Positions 33,444 through 42,487 of a DNA stretch of 52,038 nt are shown here, piece after piece. Under the pieces are notes generated by a model that worked only from the letters and a program-made list of their open reading frames with translations, did no database searches and was not told the DNA's origin. Both the position numbers and the translations under genes were made by a program. Each line of letters begins with the position of its first letter. Within the stretch, counting starts at the first letter, position 1. The stretch is from Massiliimicrobium timonense (GTDB lineage: Bacteria > Bacillota_I > Bacilli_A > Erysipelotrichales > Coprobacillaceae). The DNA is taken from assembly GCF_002160865.1 (NCBI RefSeq), contig NZ_NFLJ01000020.1, positions 1 through 52,038 of the forward strand. The letters run 5' to 3'.

Positions 33444-34896
33444 CTTCATTTCCTCCCTCAAATAAATAAACTTCAACTCGCTGTCTTTCTGCTTTCGCTT
33501 TATCATCATAAAAAATCATACATAGTTTCATTTTTTTCTCTTGAATATCATATTTCATAATATTATATGAAATATAACGACTACGACTTTCTTTTAAACC
33601 ACCTGTAGCACTACCGGCACCAATATAATAACAGCCATCTACCTCTCTAAAAAAAGGTAAATGCTTATGTCCATGAAATACATAATGTATGTTTCGTTTC
33701 TGTAACCATTCAATCAATAACGGTGCATCTACTAAAACCTTTGATGTTTCTACAATTCGATTAATAAATGTTTTTTCATGCCATTTGGTTTTAATAAATT
33801 GAGCCTTATCAATAGGATAAACATGATGATGCAACAAAACCAATAAAGTATAGTCTTCCAAATGATCAATTGCTGATAACTCATCATCAATTTCCATTAA
33901 TTGTCTTTTTCCTATTTTCCCTCTAGCAAGATTTCCTTCACTGGTTGTATCCATTTTAATAATAATAATTTTTTCTTTTTCCAGAACCTTAATATTTTCA
34001 CCTAACAAATAAGCAATGACTTTACTTTTTTGATTTCTAGCAAAGTTAAATCCATGCACAATCACATCATGATTTCCCAATATAAAAGTCACATTCGCTT
34101 TATATCGTTTCTTTAAACTATTCATAAAATCATTGGCTAAATACATATTTTTACGATTAGGAGATTCCATTAAATCGCCTGTAATTAAAATATTCACAGG
34201 CCATAATGAAGGAAGTCTTGGCATCAATTCATCTAATGAAGCATAGAGTCTTGCCAATCCTTTTTGACGTTTATTTTTACCTAAATGCAGATCACTTAAC
34301 TGAATAAAATAAGCGTCATTTTGATAGTGTTGATATATATCAAACAAAGGTAATTGCTGTTCAATAGCCTTTTTGAGTTGAGTGAAATCTTCGATTCGTT
34401 TTATAGGAACAAAAACCATCTTCTGTTCTTGAAAAATCAAACATCCCGGCCATGAATCCACATGATTTAAAGCACAGAAGAAAGCAGGAAAAGGATCGAA
34501 AAATGATAAATTGTCTTTTTGAAAATGAGTAGAAATCGCATAAAAATAGATGTTTTCATATGTAGGAAAAGATGTCATTTTCAAATTATTTTCATCAAAT
34601 CCGGGAACATATACAATATGAATTGCTTTTTCATAAGTTTGTGCGATTGTTTCCATTTCTACTGAAAAAGGAATATGTAAAATATGATCAACATCTTCAA
34701 CTTTCATTAAATAAGATAATAAGGCATATTCATCCTTTGTAATAGATTCTAAAACAGGGCATGAAATATGACGTTGATTTAACCATTGAATAAAACTTTG
34801 AAGATAGTCATAGGACATGAGAAAATCACGCATATATGCCAATTCATTACGATAAACAATATTAAAAAAGGTATTGATAAAGAAGATTTCATTCAC
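33427..34896 (-). CDS. Metallophosphoesterase with unknown N-terminal domain
   Basis: A 489-residue protein. The calcineurin-like domain runs from about 195 to 440 with all metal motifs: 'IQLSDLHLG', 'LITGDLMES', 'LGNHDVIVHG', 'LLHHHVYP' and 'FHGHKHLPF'. About 190 residues before it ('HILHIPFSVEMETIAQTYEKAIHI...') belong to no family I recognise. The start is probably GTG at 34896, with GAGGTG nine bases upstream; a GTG 12 bases earlier lies in that site. It has its own promoter (TATAAT at 34925-34920) and is translated with the dehydrogenase fusion. Substrate unknown: nucleic acid, nucleotide or phosphoprotein are all possible. Confidence 0.82.
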   Translation of the reverse strand: MNEIFFINTFFNIVYRNELAYMRDFLMSYDYLQSFIQWLNQRHISCPVLESITKDEYALLSYLMKVEDVDHILHIPFSVEMETIAQTYEKAIHIVYVPGFDENNLKMTSFPTYENIYFYAISTHFQKDNLSFFDPFPAFFCALNHVDSWPGCLIFQEQKMVFVPIKRIEDFTQLKKAIEQQLPLFDIYQHYQNDAYFIQLSDLHLGKNKRQKGLARLYASLDELMPRLPSLWPVNILITGDLMESPNRKNMYLANDFMNSLKKRYKANVTFILGNHDVIVHGFNFARNQKSKVIAYLLGENIKVLEKEKIIIIKMDTTSEGNLARGKIGKRQLMEIDDELSAIDHLEDYTLLVLLHHHVYPIDKAQFIKTKWHEKTFINRIVETSKVLVDAPLLIEWLQKRNIHYVFHGHKHLPFFREVDGCYYIGAGSATGGLKESRSRYISYNIMKYDIQEKKMKLCMIFYDDKAKAERQRVEVYLFEGGNEDETSR

Positions 34897-34944
34897 TGTT
34901 CTTTTCACCTCGTAGATTTATTATACTACAAATAAAAATAGAAA

Positions 34945-34972
34945 AACATGGAAATTCATATTTTTCCATGTT
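34945..34972 (-). terminator. Terminator of asnS
   Basis: A 10-bp perfect stem (34945-34954 with 34963-34972). On the minus strand it is followed by TTTTTCTATTTTT. It separates asnS from the metallophosphoesterase promoter. Confidence 0.85.
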
Positions 34973-34986
34973 CCTGTCAAATCTTT

Positions 34987-36372
34987 TTAGAATTTTAAAT
35001 TTCTTGGTGTTCTTGGGAATGGTTCCACATCACGAATATTTTGCATACCTGTCAAATACATTAAGAAACGATCAAAACCAAGACCGAATCCTGCATGTTT
35101 ACATCCACCAAATCTTCTTAAATCCATATACCACTGTAATCCTTCTTTTGACATCTGTTTTTCATCCATGATTTTTTCAAGAACATCATATCTTTCTTCA
35201 CGCTGACTTCCACCAACAAGTTCTCCAATACCTGGTACTAACAAGTCACAGGCTGCAACTGTTTTTCCATCATCATTTAAACGCATATAAAAGGCTTTGA
35301 TTTCTTTTGGATAATCGGTTAAGAATACTGGTCCACCCACGATTTGTTCACAAATATAGCGTTCATGTTCACTATTGAGGTCCATACCCCATTCAACTTT
35401 ATTTTCAAATTTGACATCAGCTTTCTTTAAAATATCAATCGCTTCAGTATAAGTCATACGTTTAAATTCACTATTTCTTACATGTGTAATTCTTTGAATA
35501 CATTCCTTATCAATCATTTGTTCAAAGAACTTCATTTCTTCTGGAGCATTTTCTAAAACATAATCAATACAGTATTTTACCATATCTTCAATTAAATCCA
35601 TATCATCTTCCAAATCTGCAAAAGCAATTTCTGGTTCAATCATCCAGAATTCACTGGCATGGCGTGATGTATTTGAATTTTCTGCTCTAAATGCTGGTCC
35701 AAATGTATAAACATCTCTAAACGCCATACAGAAAGCTTCCACATGTAATTGTCCTGTCACTGTTAAAAAGGCTTCTTTTCCAAAGAAATCTTTACTGAAA
35801 TCAGTATCATCAATCGTTGTCGCTCTAAACATTTCACCAGCACCTTCACCATCATTACTTGTAATAATAGGTGTATGCACATAGACAAATCCCTGTGACT
35901 GGAAAAATTCATGAATCGCCATTGATAAAACACTTCTTAATCTAAAAATAGCATAAAAAGTATTAGCTCGTGGACGAAGATGTGGAATTTCACGCATATA
36001 TTCAAAAGAATGTCTTTTCTTTTGTAAAGGGAAATCATCATCACAAGCCCCTTCTACAACAACTTGTGTTGCTTCTATTTCAAAAGGCTGCTTAGCCTGT
36101 GGTGTTAATTTTAATTTTCCTAAAACACGAATTGCACTTCCCGTACTAATATGTTTCACTTCATCGTAGTTTGTTAAAGTGTCCTGTAAATAAACAATTT
36201 GACAGTTTCTAAAGTAAGTTCCATCATTTAAAGCAATAAAACCAACTTTTCCATTATCACGATTTGTACGTACCCAACCATCTAATTCAACATATTCGAT
36301 ACTCTCCGTTTCAAATTCTTCCCCAGATAAAATCATTTCATATAATTCTCTGACTGTCATAAATTCAAACAT
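34987..36372 (-). CDS. asnS: Asparaginyl-tRNA synthetase
   Basis: A 461-residue class IIb synthetase that charges tRNA-Asn in the cytoplasm. The OB-fold anticodon domain is N-terminal ('[24 protein letters not shown]'). The catalytic core has motif 1 around '[15 protein letters not shown]', motif 2 '[21 protein letters not shown]' (in part) and motif 3 '[13 protein letters not shown]'. It reads 'HLRPRANTF' rather than aspartate-enzyme patterns. The start at 36372 follows GGAGG. It is controlled by a T-box leader with an Asn specifier. Confidence 0.97.
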   Translation of the reverse strand: MFEFMTVRELYEMILSGEEFETESIEYVELDGWVRTNRDNGKVGFIALNDGTYFRNCQIVYLQDTLTNYDEVKHISTGSAIRVLGKLKLTPQAKQPFEIEATQVVVEGACDDDFPLQKKRHSFEYMREIPHLRPRANTFYAIFRLRSVLSMAIHEFFQSQGFVYVHTPIITSNDGEGAGEMFRATTIDDTDFSKDFFGKEAFLTVTGQLHVEAFCMAFRDVYTFGPAFRAENSNTSRHASEFWMIEPEIAFADLEDDMDLIEDMVKYCIDYVLENAPEEMKFFEQMIDKECIQRITHVRNSEFKRMTYTEAIDILKKADVKFENKVEWGMDLNSEHERYICEQIVGGPVFLTDYPKEIKAFYMRLNDDGKTVAACDLLVPGIGELVGGSQREERYDVLEKIMDEKQMSKEGLQWYMDLRRFGGCKHAGFGLGFDRFLMYLTGMQNIRDVEPFPRTPRNLKF

Positions 36373-36394
36373 AACTCTCTCCTCCTTCTTATTA

Positions 36395-36625
36395 AAAAAG
36401 TCGTTCCTCAAAAGGAACGACTATATCGCGGTACCATCCTTATTTGTATTCTTAACAAATACACCCTTTTTAAATAACGCCTCTAAGCGGGATAGTCTAC
36501 TTTTATTTCTCCTATCCGGTTCATTGAGTGTTCCATATCATTCCCATTTCTTTTGCTTTCACCATCCAAAAGTCGCTCTAAAACTTATGAATGATATGTT
36601 CTCAAATCATTACCTGTATATTTAT
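36395..36625 (-). promoter_or_regulatory. T-box riboswitch leader of asnS
   Basis: On the minus strand the T-box proper reads ATGGTACCGCG (36437-36427), with the terminator hairpin AGTCGTTCC/GGAACGACT (36399-36407 with 36414-36422) and T-run right after. Stem I is closed by ATATCATTC/GAATGATAT. Near its 3' side the specifier AAC (36532-36530) matches asparagine, in agreement with the gene. Uncharged tRNA-Asn would prevent termination. A promoter TTGAAA-17-TAATAA lies just upstream. Confidence 0.93.
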
Positions 36626-36657
36626 TATTAACATTTTTTCAATAAAATTTCAACACT

Positions 36658-37296
36658 TTATTCATCATTCACATGCATTTTTAAAACCAGTTCCTGAATA
36701 GCCACAACAACATCAACTGTTTGTACGACAACATCATCTCTGACTGTAAAATGTGTATGAGTAAAATCAACAATACCTTTAATACCTAAATCCATCAAAC
36801 GATCGACTGTTTCCTGAACATTTTCACTGATTGCTAAAATGGCAATTTTACATCCATCAGGAAATGTTTTTTCTAAATCATCAATATGATAAAGTTTAAC
36901 ACCAAAACGTTCTCCAACTTTATTTTGATCTAAATCATAACCACAGACAATCTTTCCTACTGTATATTGCCAACGGTTATATTTTAAAATAGCACTTCCT
37001 AAATTACCCACACCAATTAAAATAATAGATTCATCCAAACCTAAACCTAAAACATTATTTAAAATATTAATAATATCTTTTGTATCATAACCTATTCCGC
37101 GTTTTCCTAAAGCTTCTTTACTTGTTAAAAAACTGAAGTCACGACGAATCGTTGTATCTAAAATTCCCGTTGCTTCAGATAATTCACTAGATAAAAAATT
37201 ATTCTTTCCTTCATGTTGCATATTGCGTAAAGCTTTTAAATAAACAGGGAAACGGGACATCGTTGCTTTTGATATTTTATGTTGTTTTTTTTCCAT
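36658..37296 (-). CDS. rex: Redox-sensing transcriptional repressor Rex
   Basis: A 212-residue repressor that senses the NADH/NAD+ ratio and controls fermentation genes. The winged-helix N-terminus (about 8-80) has 'ISKATMSRFPVYLKALRNM' and 'ATGILDTTIRRDFSFL'. The Rossmann domain has 'IILIGVGNLGSAIL', and the C-terminal domain-swap helix is present ('VDVVVAIQELVLKM'). It starts two bases after tsaD and so is transcribed with the t6A operon. Likely targets in this genome are acetate, ethanol or butyrate pathway genes. Confidence 0.97.
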   Translation of the reverse strand: MEKKQHKISKATMSRFPVYLKALRNMQHEGKNNFLSSELSEATGILDTTIRRDFSFLTSKEALGKRGIGYDTKDIINILNNVLGLGLDESIILIGVGNLGSAILKYNRWQYTVGKIVCGYDLDQNKVGERFGVKLYHIDDLEKTFPDGCKIAILAISENVQETVDRLMDLGIKGIVDFTHTHFTVRDDVVVQTVDVVVAIQELVLKMHVNDE

Positions 37297-37298
37297 GA

Positions 37299-38306
37299 TT
37301 ATTCACCAAGACTTTCCATTTCTAAATCATATGATGGTTTCACCATCAAATCAAGCGATGAAAATTGCTGATGTTCATACATAATACGGGCTGCTGAAGC
37401 AATCATGGCAGCGTTATCTGTACAATAACGCATAGGTGGAAATAATACTGGAATATCACTACGTTTTGTCAGTGCTTCTCTTAATCCCTGATTGGCACTG
37501 ACACCTCCAGCAACAATAATTTCTTTGACTTGATAATCCTTTGCTGCTTTCAGTGTTTTCGATACAAGAACATCTACTGCCACCTCTTGAAATGAACATG
37601 CTAAATCTTCTGGAACAATGTCTTCTCCTCTTTGAGAAGCATTATGACAAAGATTAATCACAGCTGATTTTAAACCACTAAAAGAAAAATGATAGCTGTC
37701 ATCATTCATTGGAAGTGGCAATTGATAGCTATGCTTTCCTTCTTTCGCCATGCGATCAATGACTGGCCCACCAGGATAAGGCAAATGCAATACACGTCCT
37801 ACCTTATCATAAGCTTCACCAATCGCATCGTCTAAAGTTTGTCCAATGACTTCAAATGAAAATTCATGTTTCATATAAACAAGTTCACTATGCCCCCCAC
37901 TGACAACTAAACACAGACATGGATATTGGATATCCTCTACAAGCTCATTAGCATAAATATGTCCAGCAATATGATGAACTCCAATCAAAGGTTTATGATA
38001 AGCTAAAGCCAATGTCTTTGCTGCCTGCATCCCAACATGCAATGAACCAACAAGACCGGGTCCTTTTGTAACAGCAATCGCATCAATATCCTGCATATTG
38101 ATTTTTGCCTCATTGAGAGCTGTCTTTAAAACCGTAGACACACATTCTACATGCATACGACTAGCAATTTCAGGAACAACACCACCAAATAAACGATGTG
38201 TATCAATTTGTGATGCGACCACATTACATAATAATTCACGTTGATCTTTTAAAATGGCTACGGCCATTTCATCACAGCTTGATTCAATCGCTAAAATAAG
38301 ACTCAT
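37299..38306 (-). CDS. tsaD: tRNA N6-threonylcarbamoyladenosine transferase TsaD
   Basis: A 335-residue ASKHA-fold enzyme that puts the threonylcarbamoyl group on A37 of tRNAs reading ANN codons, acting with TsaB and TsaE. It has 'ILAIESSCDEMAVAI', 'GGVVPEIASRMHVE', the metal-binding pair in 'GVHHIAGHIYAN' (HxxxH), 'LVVSGGHSELVYM' and 'IIVAGGVSANQGLR'. Length is normal. It overlaps rimI by one base. Confidence 0.97.
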   Translation of the reverse strand: MSLILAIESSCDEMAVAILKDQRELLCNVVASQIDTHRLFGGVVPEIASRMHVECVSTVLKTALNEAKINMQDIDAIAVTKGPGLVGSLHVGMQAAKTLALAYHKPLIGVHHIAGHIYANELVEDIQYPCLCLVVSGGHSELVYMKHEFSFEVIGQTLDDAIGEAYDKVGRVLHLPYPGGPVIDRMAKEGKHSYQLPLPMNDDSYHFSFSGLKSAVINLCHNASQRGEDIVPEDLACSFQEVAVDVLVSKTLKAAKDYQVKEIIVAGGVSANQGLREALTKRSDIPVLFPPMRYCTDNAAMIASAARIMYEHQQFSSLDLMVKPSYDLEMESLGE

Positions 38307-38746
38307 TATTTTTCCCTCCTTTTCGTCATTAAATAGGCATCTTCATGATTATCCTGATAATAATCGGGACGAACTGCCTGAACTAAAAATCCATATTTTT
38401 GATATAAAGCTATCGCTTTATGATTTGATTTTCTTACTTCTAAACTGATTGTTTCTACATCATCATTCATAACATCTAAAGCATACTGCAAAAGTTTTGC
38501 TCCATAACCTTGTGACTGATATCGTTTTTCAACAGCAATTGATGCAATTTGTGCCTGTTCATACATGATCCAGACATCAATGTAACCAATCACTTCTTTT
38601 TCTTTTTTGAATACAAAAAGATGTGCAAAAGGATTATGAAATAATTCATATTCAAAATCTTCTTGCGTCCAAGGTGAAGGCATCACATTTTTTTCTAAAA
38701 GAACAATAGCCTCAAGATCATCTTCACGACATTTTTCTATAGGCAT
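38306..38746 (-). CDS. rimI: Ribosomal-protein-S18-alanine N-acetyltransferase RimI
   Basis: A 146-residue GNAT enzyme in its usual place between tsaB and tsaD. It shows 'AQIASIAVEKRYQSQGYGAKLLQYAL' with the acetyl-CoA loop QSQGYG, and 'ISLEVRKSNHKAIALYQKYGF'. In E. coli RimI acetylates the N-terminus of S18; in Firmicutes its targets may be broader. It overlaps tsaB by 10 bp and tsaD by one base. Confidence 0.93.
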   Translation of the reverse strand: MPIEKCREDDLEAIVLLEKNVMPSPWTQEDFEYELFHNPFAHLFVFKKEKEVIGYIDVWIMYEQAQIASIAVEKRYQSQGYGAKLLQYALDVMNDDVETISLEVRKSNHKAIALYQKYGFLVQAVRPDYYQDNHEDAYLMTKRREK

Positions 38747-39342
38747 ATCTTTTTAGCCTCAACATCTTTAAGATAACGTGGAACCAAAGCATCCACATTT
38801 TCACAAGCAGATTCATTTTTGGCTAATTCATGTAAATGACTAGCTAAATTCACTTCTACATGCTCATATCCTACCACTTCATTTTGTCCTACGACTTGAA
38901 AATCTTGATAATTCTGCATAAATTGAGGAAAATCTGCAATTGCCATCATTTGTTCAGAAATTAACGCTTTTCCTTGATCATAGGCACAAACAAAGACTTT
39001 TTGACTACGAGCATCAATCACTGATACACATTTTTGTAAACCAGCATAAGCCGCTAAAGATGAAATGGCTTTAATACGAACAGATGAAATCACACTTAAT
39101 GTTTTTGCGATTGTCAAAGCCACTCTTTCACCGGTATAAGAACCCGGTCCAATGGTAATAACCATTTCATCAACATCCAATAGTTCTTTATGATATTTAT
39201 TTAACAGTTTTTCCAAATAAGGAATAGCATTTTCTGATTGACGTTTCGATCCCATTTCTTGGATAGCTTCTAAACATTGATCATCTTCATATAAAGCAAC
39301 CATTAAATATTGATTAGATGTATCCATGATTAATTGCAACAT
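38737..39342 (-). CDS. tsaB: t6A biosynthesis protein TsaB
   Basis: A 201-residue ASKHA-fold partner of TsaD. It begins 'LQLIMDTSNQYLMVALYEDD' and has 'VITIGPGSYTGERVALTIAKTL' and 'SVIDARSQKVFVCAY', typical for TsaB. It lacks the metal-binding histidines of TsaD, as expected for the scaffold subunit. It overlaps tsaE by 13 bp and rimI by 10 bp. Confidence 0.95.
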   Translation of the reverse strand: MLQLIMDTSNQYLMVALYEDDQCLEAIQEMGSKRQSENAIPYLEKLLNKYHKELLDVDEMVITIGPGSYTGERVALTIAKTLSVISSVRIKAISSLAAYAGLQKCVSVIDARSQKVFVCAYDQGKALISEQMMAIADFPQFMQNYQDFQVVGQNEVVGYEHVEVNLASHLHELAKNESACENVDALVPRYLKDVEAKKICL

Positions 39343-39779
39343 ATGTTCATCTCCTTTAATAATTGCTGATATTGTTGACCATGTGCAACAAAAGTCATAT
39401 GACGAGTCTGATCTTTATTTTTTGTCATATGAATTTCTAATCTATTGTCTGGAAGTATATCTTGAATATACATTGGCCATTCAATGACACAGACACCACC
39501 ATCTTCAAACATTTCTTCAAATCCCAGTTCTTCATTTTCTCCTTCTAAACGATAAGCATCAAAATGATAGAATGGCACTTTTCCTTGATATTCCTTAACA
39601 ATCGTAAAAGTAGGTGAATTAATAATCTTTGTCACCCCTAATCCTTTTCCTATTCCTTTTGTAAAAGTTGTTTTCCCAACACCCAATTCTCCTTCTAATG
39701 TAATCACAGTATTCGGAAATAAATGTTTTGCCAGTTCTTCTCCAAAATCAATCATATCCTGTTCATTTTGAAAATCCAT
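39330..39779 (-). CDS. tsaE: t6A biosynthesis ATPase TsaE
   Basis: A 149-residue P-loop ATPase that drives the TsaB-TsaD cycle. Walker A is 'LEGELGVGKTTFTKGI', followed by 'SPTFTIVKEYQG', 'FYHFDAYRL' and 'CVIEWPMYI'. The start at 39779 (MDFQNEQ) is chosen for GGAG eight bases upstream; the longer frame runs deep into the preceding gene. Overlap with that gene is 17 bp. Confidence 0.95.
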   Translation of the reverse strand: MDFQNEQDMIDFGEELAKHLFPNTVITLEGELGVGKTTFTKGIGKGLGVTKIINSPTFTIVKEYQGKVPFYHFDAYRLEGENEELGFEEMFEDGGVCVIEWPMYIQDILPDNRLEIHMTKNKDQTRHMTFVAHGQQYQQLLKEMNICCN

Positions 39780-40326
39780 GATGACCTCTCCTTTTTCTAT
39801 AATTTCCACTTTGATAATAATGATACCAGTGTTGTGCAAAACCCGGTCTAAAAGGTCCTGACATATTCATCGCCATATCAATCAATTGTGAAAGCTGAAG
39901 ATGTAATATATCATCCAATTCATCACTATAATTCATAGCAGCTTTATGCTGCTGATATTCTTCTTCATCTAAAATCTTATATTTATAATCAGGAAAAACC
40001 TTTAAATCTAAATCATAATCAATATATTTCAAGGCTTCACCATCATATAACGTTGGAGATGCGATATTACAATAAAAATGTACCCCTGTCTTACGAATCA
40101 TACAAATCACATTATACCATTTTCGCTTAGGGAAATAACATATGGCTGGTTCTCTTGTATACCATTTACGACCATCAGCTTCTGTTACAAGCGTTCTATT
40201 GTTGACAACAATAAAATGATGTGGTGTTTCCTCTAAAACAAGCCCTTTATCCCAGCAGCGATGAATACTTCCATCATGTTTATAACAATGAATAAGGATA
40301 TTTTGACCAACAAATGTCTTATTCAT
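39763..40326 (-). CDS. ntdp: Nucleoside tri/diphosphatase, DUF402 family (YgaC/Ntdp-like)
   Basis: A 187-residue protein that lines up with Bacillus YgaC as I recall it: 'HCYKHDGSIHRCWDKG', 'RTLVTEADGRKWYTREPAICYFPKRKWYNVI', 'FYCNIASPTLYDGEALKYIDYDLDLKV' (in parts). The family hydrolyses nucleoside tri- and diphosphates using metal held by the Asp/Glu-rich YIDYDLD region. The start at 40326 has AGAGG nine bases upstream; a TTG two codons earlier is less likely. It opens the operon that runs on into tsaE-tsaB-rimI-tsaD-rex. Confidence 0.9.
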   Translation of the reverse strand: MNKTFVGQNILIHCYKHDGSIHRCWDKGLVLEETPHHFIVVNNRTLVTEADGRKWYTREPAICYFPKRKWYNVICMIRKTGVHFYCNIASPTLYDGEALKYIDYDLDLKVFPDYKYKILDEEEYQQHKAAMNYSDELDDILHLQLSQLIDMAMNMSGPFRPGFAQHWYHYYQSGNYRKRRGHHGFSK

Positions 40327-40414
40327 AATCAATAACCTCTTTCTATAACAGAATTATTATACACAAGTTCACCTCTTTTTTAAAGTAAATTTACTATTTT
40401 CTAACGTATTAAAA

Positions 40415-40435
40415 AATCTCTCATAAAGAGAGATT
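40415..40435 (-). terminator. Terminator of thiT
   Basis: An 8-bp perfect stem AATCTCTC/GAGAGATT (40415-40422 with 40428-40435). On the minus strand it is followed by TTTTTAA. It overlaps the thiT stop by two bases. Nearby AGTAAATTTACT (40384-40395) is a perfect palindrome of unknown meaning. Confidence 0.8.
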
Positions 40436-40985
40436 AGTGAAAAGCATTTTTTAAACGTGAATATAATAATGGAACAACAATCATACATAATATAAGCGTT
40501 GGAGCAACATAAATCGCATTATATCTTAATGAATAAACAATAGGATTCATACCTTCAGGAGCGTAACTGGCAAACAAGAATGCCCCTGATGCAAAATGCG
40601 ATAAATATTTTAAAAACATAACAAAAACAACACCCCAGCAAATGGAAATATGACCTATTTTTTGAGTTTTGATTAATGGTGTTAAACCACAAACTGCCAG
40701 CGGTAAAACATAGTCAAGCAAAACTGACCATGGCCCATAATATTGAGCAATTCCTAATACAAATTGCAATAAAGCGACACCAACACCACAGATCACCCCA
40801 TAACCGGCTCCCATCAAATATCCACATAACATAATCGCAATAACATCAACTGAAATCGTTCCACCTTGTGGCAGTGAAGGAATCACTTCATTGACATAAC
40901 TTAAAACAAGTGTAATCGCCATAAACATCGCAAGCATACACATGTTTCTAATTGAGTATTCTACTCGCATAACATTTTTCATCAT
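40434..40985 (-). CDS. thiT: ECF transporter S component ThiT (thiamine)
   Basis: A 183-residue membrane protein with six hydrophobic segments. It binds thiamine and needs a separate ECF module. Family patterns include 'YVNEVIPSLPQGGTISVDVIAIML', 'YYGPWSVLLDYVLPLAVCGL' and 'YLSHFASGAFLFASYAPEGMNP' (parts), where aromatic residues line the thiamine pocket. GGAG precedes the ATG by seven bases. The TPP riboswitch just upstream confirms the substrate. Confidence 0.95.
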   Translation of the reverse strand: MMKNVMRVEYSIRNMCMLAMFMAITLVLSYVNEVIPSLPQGGTISVDVIAIMLCGYLMGAGYGVICGVGVALLQFVLGIAQYYGPWSVLLDYVLPLAVCGLTPLIKTQKIGHISICWGVVFVMFLKYLSHFASGAFLFASYAPEGMNPIVYSLRYNAIYVAPTLILCMIVVPLLYSRLKNAFH

Positions 40986-41015
40986 CTTTTTTCTCCTTTC
41001 ATTCAGCCAACAAAT

Positions 41016-41147
41016 AAAAAAAGACTTTTCTACCCACGTAAAAAAGTCACAATTTCATTATTTGCACTCTCTACGCTGGCATTACCCAGTTCAGATCATA
41101 AGGGATAAGGTTTCCACCTTTCTCAGCAAAATGCACCCCCGGCCTTT
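41016..41147 (-). promoter_or_regulatory. TPP riboswitch with terminator, controlling thiT
   Basis: On the minus strand the aptamer (about 41143-41062) shows GGGGGTGC, CTGAGA, then CCCTTATGATCTGAACTGG, GTAATGCCAGC and GAGAGTGC: the complete thi-box. The expression hairpin GACTTTT/AAAAGTC (41023-41029 with 41042-41048) with seven Ts follows before the thiT start. High TPP would stop transcription. Confidence 0.95.
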
Positions 41148-41259
41148 TTCTATTATAATCCTTTTTAGAAAAAATACAAATATTTTTGATAAAACATTTT
41201 TTTCTAGTTTTTTTATAAATAAATGTTATAATAAAAGGGAATTAAGGGAGGATAAGAAA

Positions 41260-42450
41260 ATGGCAAAAATTATTGCAGTTAATGCAGGAAGTTCATCACT
41301 AAAATTCCAATTATTTGAAATGGATGATGAATCTGTAATTACTTCTGGAGTGATTGAAAGAATTGGTTTAGAAGACTCTATTTTTACAATTAAATTTAAT
41401 GGTCAAAAAGATGTTCGTACTTTACCTATTCCAACACATAAAGAAGCTGTTCATTTATTATTAGATACATTATTAGAAAAAAATATCGTATCATCACTTG
41501 AAGATATTAAAGGTGTTGGACATAGGGTTGTTCAAGGTGGTTCTTATTTTAAAGAATCTGCCATTATTGATGATGATGTTGTAAGTAAAATTGATGAATT
41601 AAAATCATTAGCTCCTTTACATAATCCTGCTCACTTAACAGGATACTATGCTTTTAAAGAAGCTATTCCAAATGCTGGAGCAGTGGCTGTTTTTGATACA
41701 GCATTCCATCAAACATTAGAACCAAGATGTTATATCTACCCAATTCCATATAAATTCTATACTGATTATAAAGTGAGAAAATATGGTGCACACGGAACTT
41801 CACATTATTATGTTTCTCAAAAAGTCATTGAAAAATTAGGAAATCCTGAACATTCTAAAATCATTGTTGCTCACTTAGGAGCTGGAGGATCTCTTACAGC
41901 TGTTAAAGATGGAAAATCTATTAATACTTCAATGGGATTTACACCATTAGCTGGAATTATGATGGGAACTCGTAGTGGTGATTTGGATCCTTCTATTATT
42001 GACTACTTAATTGAACAAGTTGGTATGGATATGAAAGATGTTATTCATATGTTAAATAAAGAATCTGGTTTATTAGGTGTTTCTGGTGTATCAAGTGATT
42101 TTAGAGATGTCTTAAATGCAGCTAATGAAGGAAATGAAAGAGCAAAACTTGCGATTGATATTTTCTTTAGACGAGTTATTGCTTATATCGGAAGATATTT
42201 CATTGCATTAGGTGGATGTGATGCCATTGCCTTTACAGCAGGTATTGGTGAAAACTCTGCTTATGCAAGAAAAGAAATTTTATCATTAGTAAGCGAAGCT
42301 TTAGGTATTGTTGTTGATGATGATGCTAATGAAAATGGTGAAGGAGAACGACTAATTTCTGCACCAGAATCAAAAATTAAAGTTTATGTCATTCCAACAA
42401 ACGAAGAACTTGTGATTGCTAGAGATACAAAACGCTTATTAAATTTATAA
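41260..42450 (+). CDS. ackA: Acetate kinase
   Basis: A 396-residue ASKHA enzyme that makes acetate and ATP from acetyl phosphate. Seen: 'IIAVNAGSSSLKFQLF', 'GVGHRVVQGGSYF', 'FDTAFHQTL', 'RKYGAHGTSHYYVSQ', 'VAHLGAGGSLTAVKDG', 'GTRSGDLDP' and 'FTAGIGENS'. The start at 41260 follows GGGAGGATAAGAAA; the long open frame upstream covers the riboswitch and is not coding. A -10 TATAAT lies at 41227-41232. A single gene; its acyl-phosphate supplier is probably PduL at 5.9 kb. Confidence 0.97.
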   Translation: MAKIIAVNAGSSSLKFQLFEMDDESVITSGVIERIGLEDSIFTIKFNGQKDVRTLPIPTHKEAVHLLLDTLLEKNIVSSLEDIKGVGHRVVQGGSYFKESAIIDDDVVSKIDELKSLAPLHNPAHLTGYYAFKEAIPNAGAVAVFDTAFHQTLEPRCYIYPIPYKFYTDYKVRKYGAHGTSHYYVSQKVIEKLGNPEHSKIIVAHLGAGGSLTAVKDGKSINTSMGFTPLAGIMMGTRSGDLDPSIIDYLIEQVGMDMKDVIHMLNKESGLLGVSGVSSDFRDVLNAANEGNERAKLAIDIFFRRVIAYIGRYFIALGGCDAIAFTAGIGENSAYARKEILSLVSEALGIVVDDDANENGEGERLISAPESKIKVYVIPTNEELVIARDTKRLLNL

Positions 42451-42452
42451 TT

Positions 42453-42487
42453 AAAAAGATGCAGAGATTTCTCCCTGCATCTTTTTT
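42453..42487. terminator. Bidirectional terminator between ackA and the adhesin gene
   Basis: AAAAAGATGCAG (42453-42464) pairs with CTGCATCTTTTT (42475-42486). T-runs on both strands serve the two converging genes. It overlaps the adhesin stop codon. Confidence 0.88.

Noticed and set aside
40942-41259. Long N-terminal extension of acetate kinase
   Set aside because: The frame runs backward through the TPP riboswitch and thiT start; the normal ackA start at 41260 has a strong ribosome binding site.
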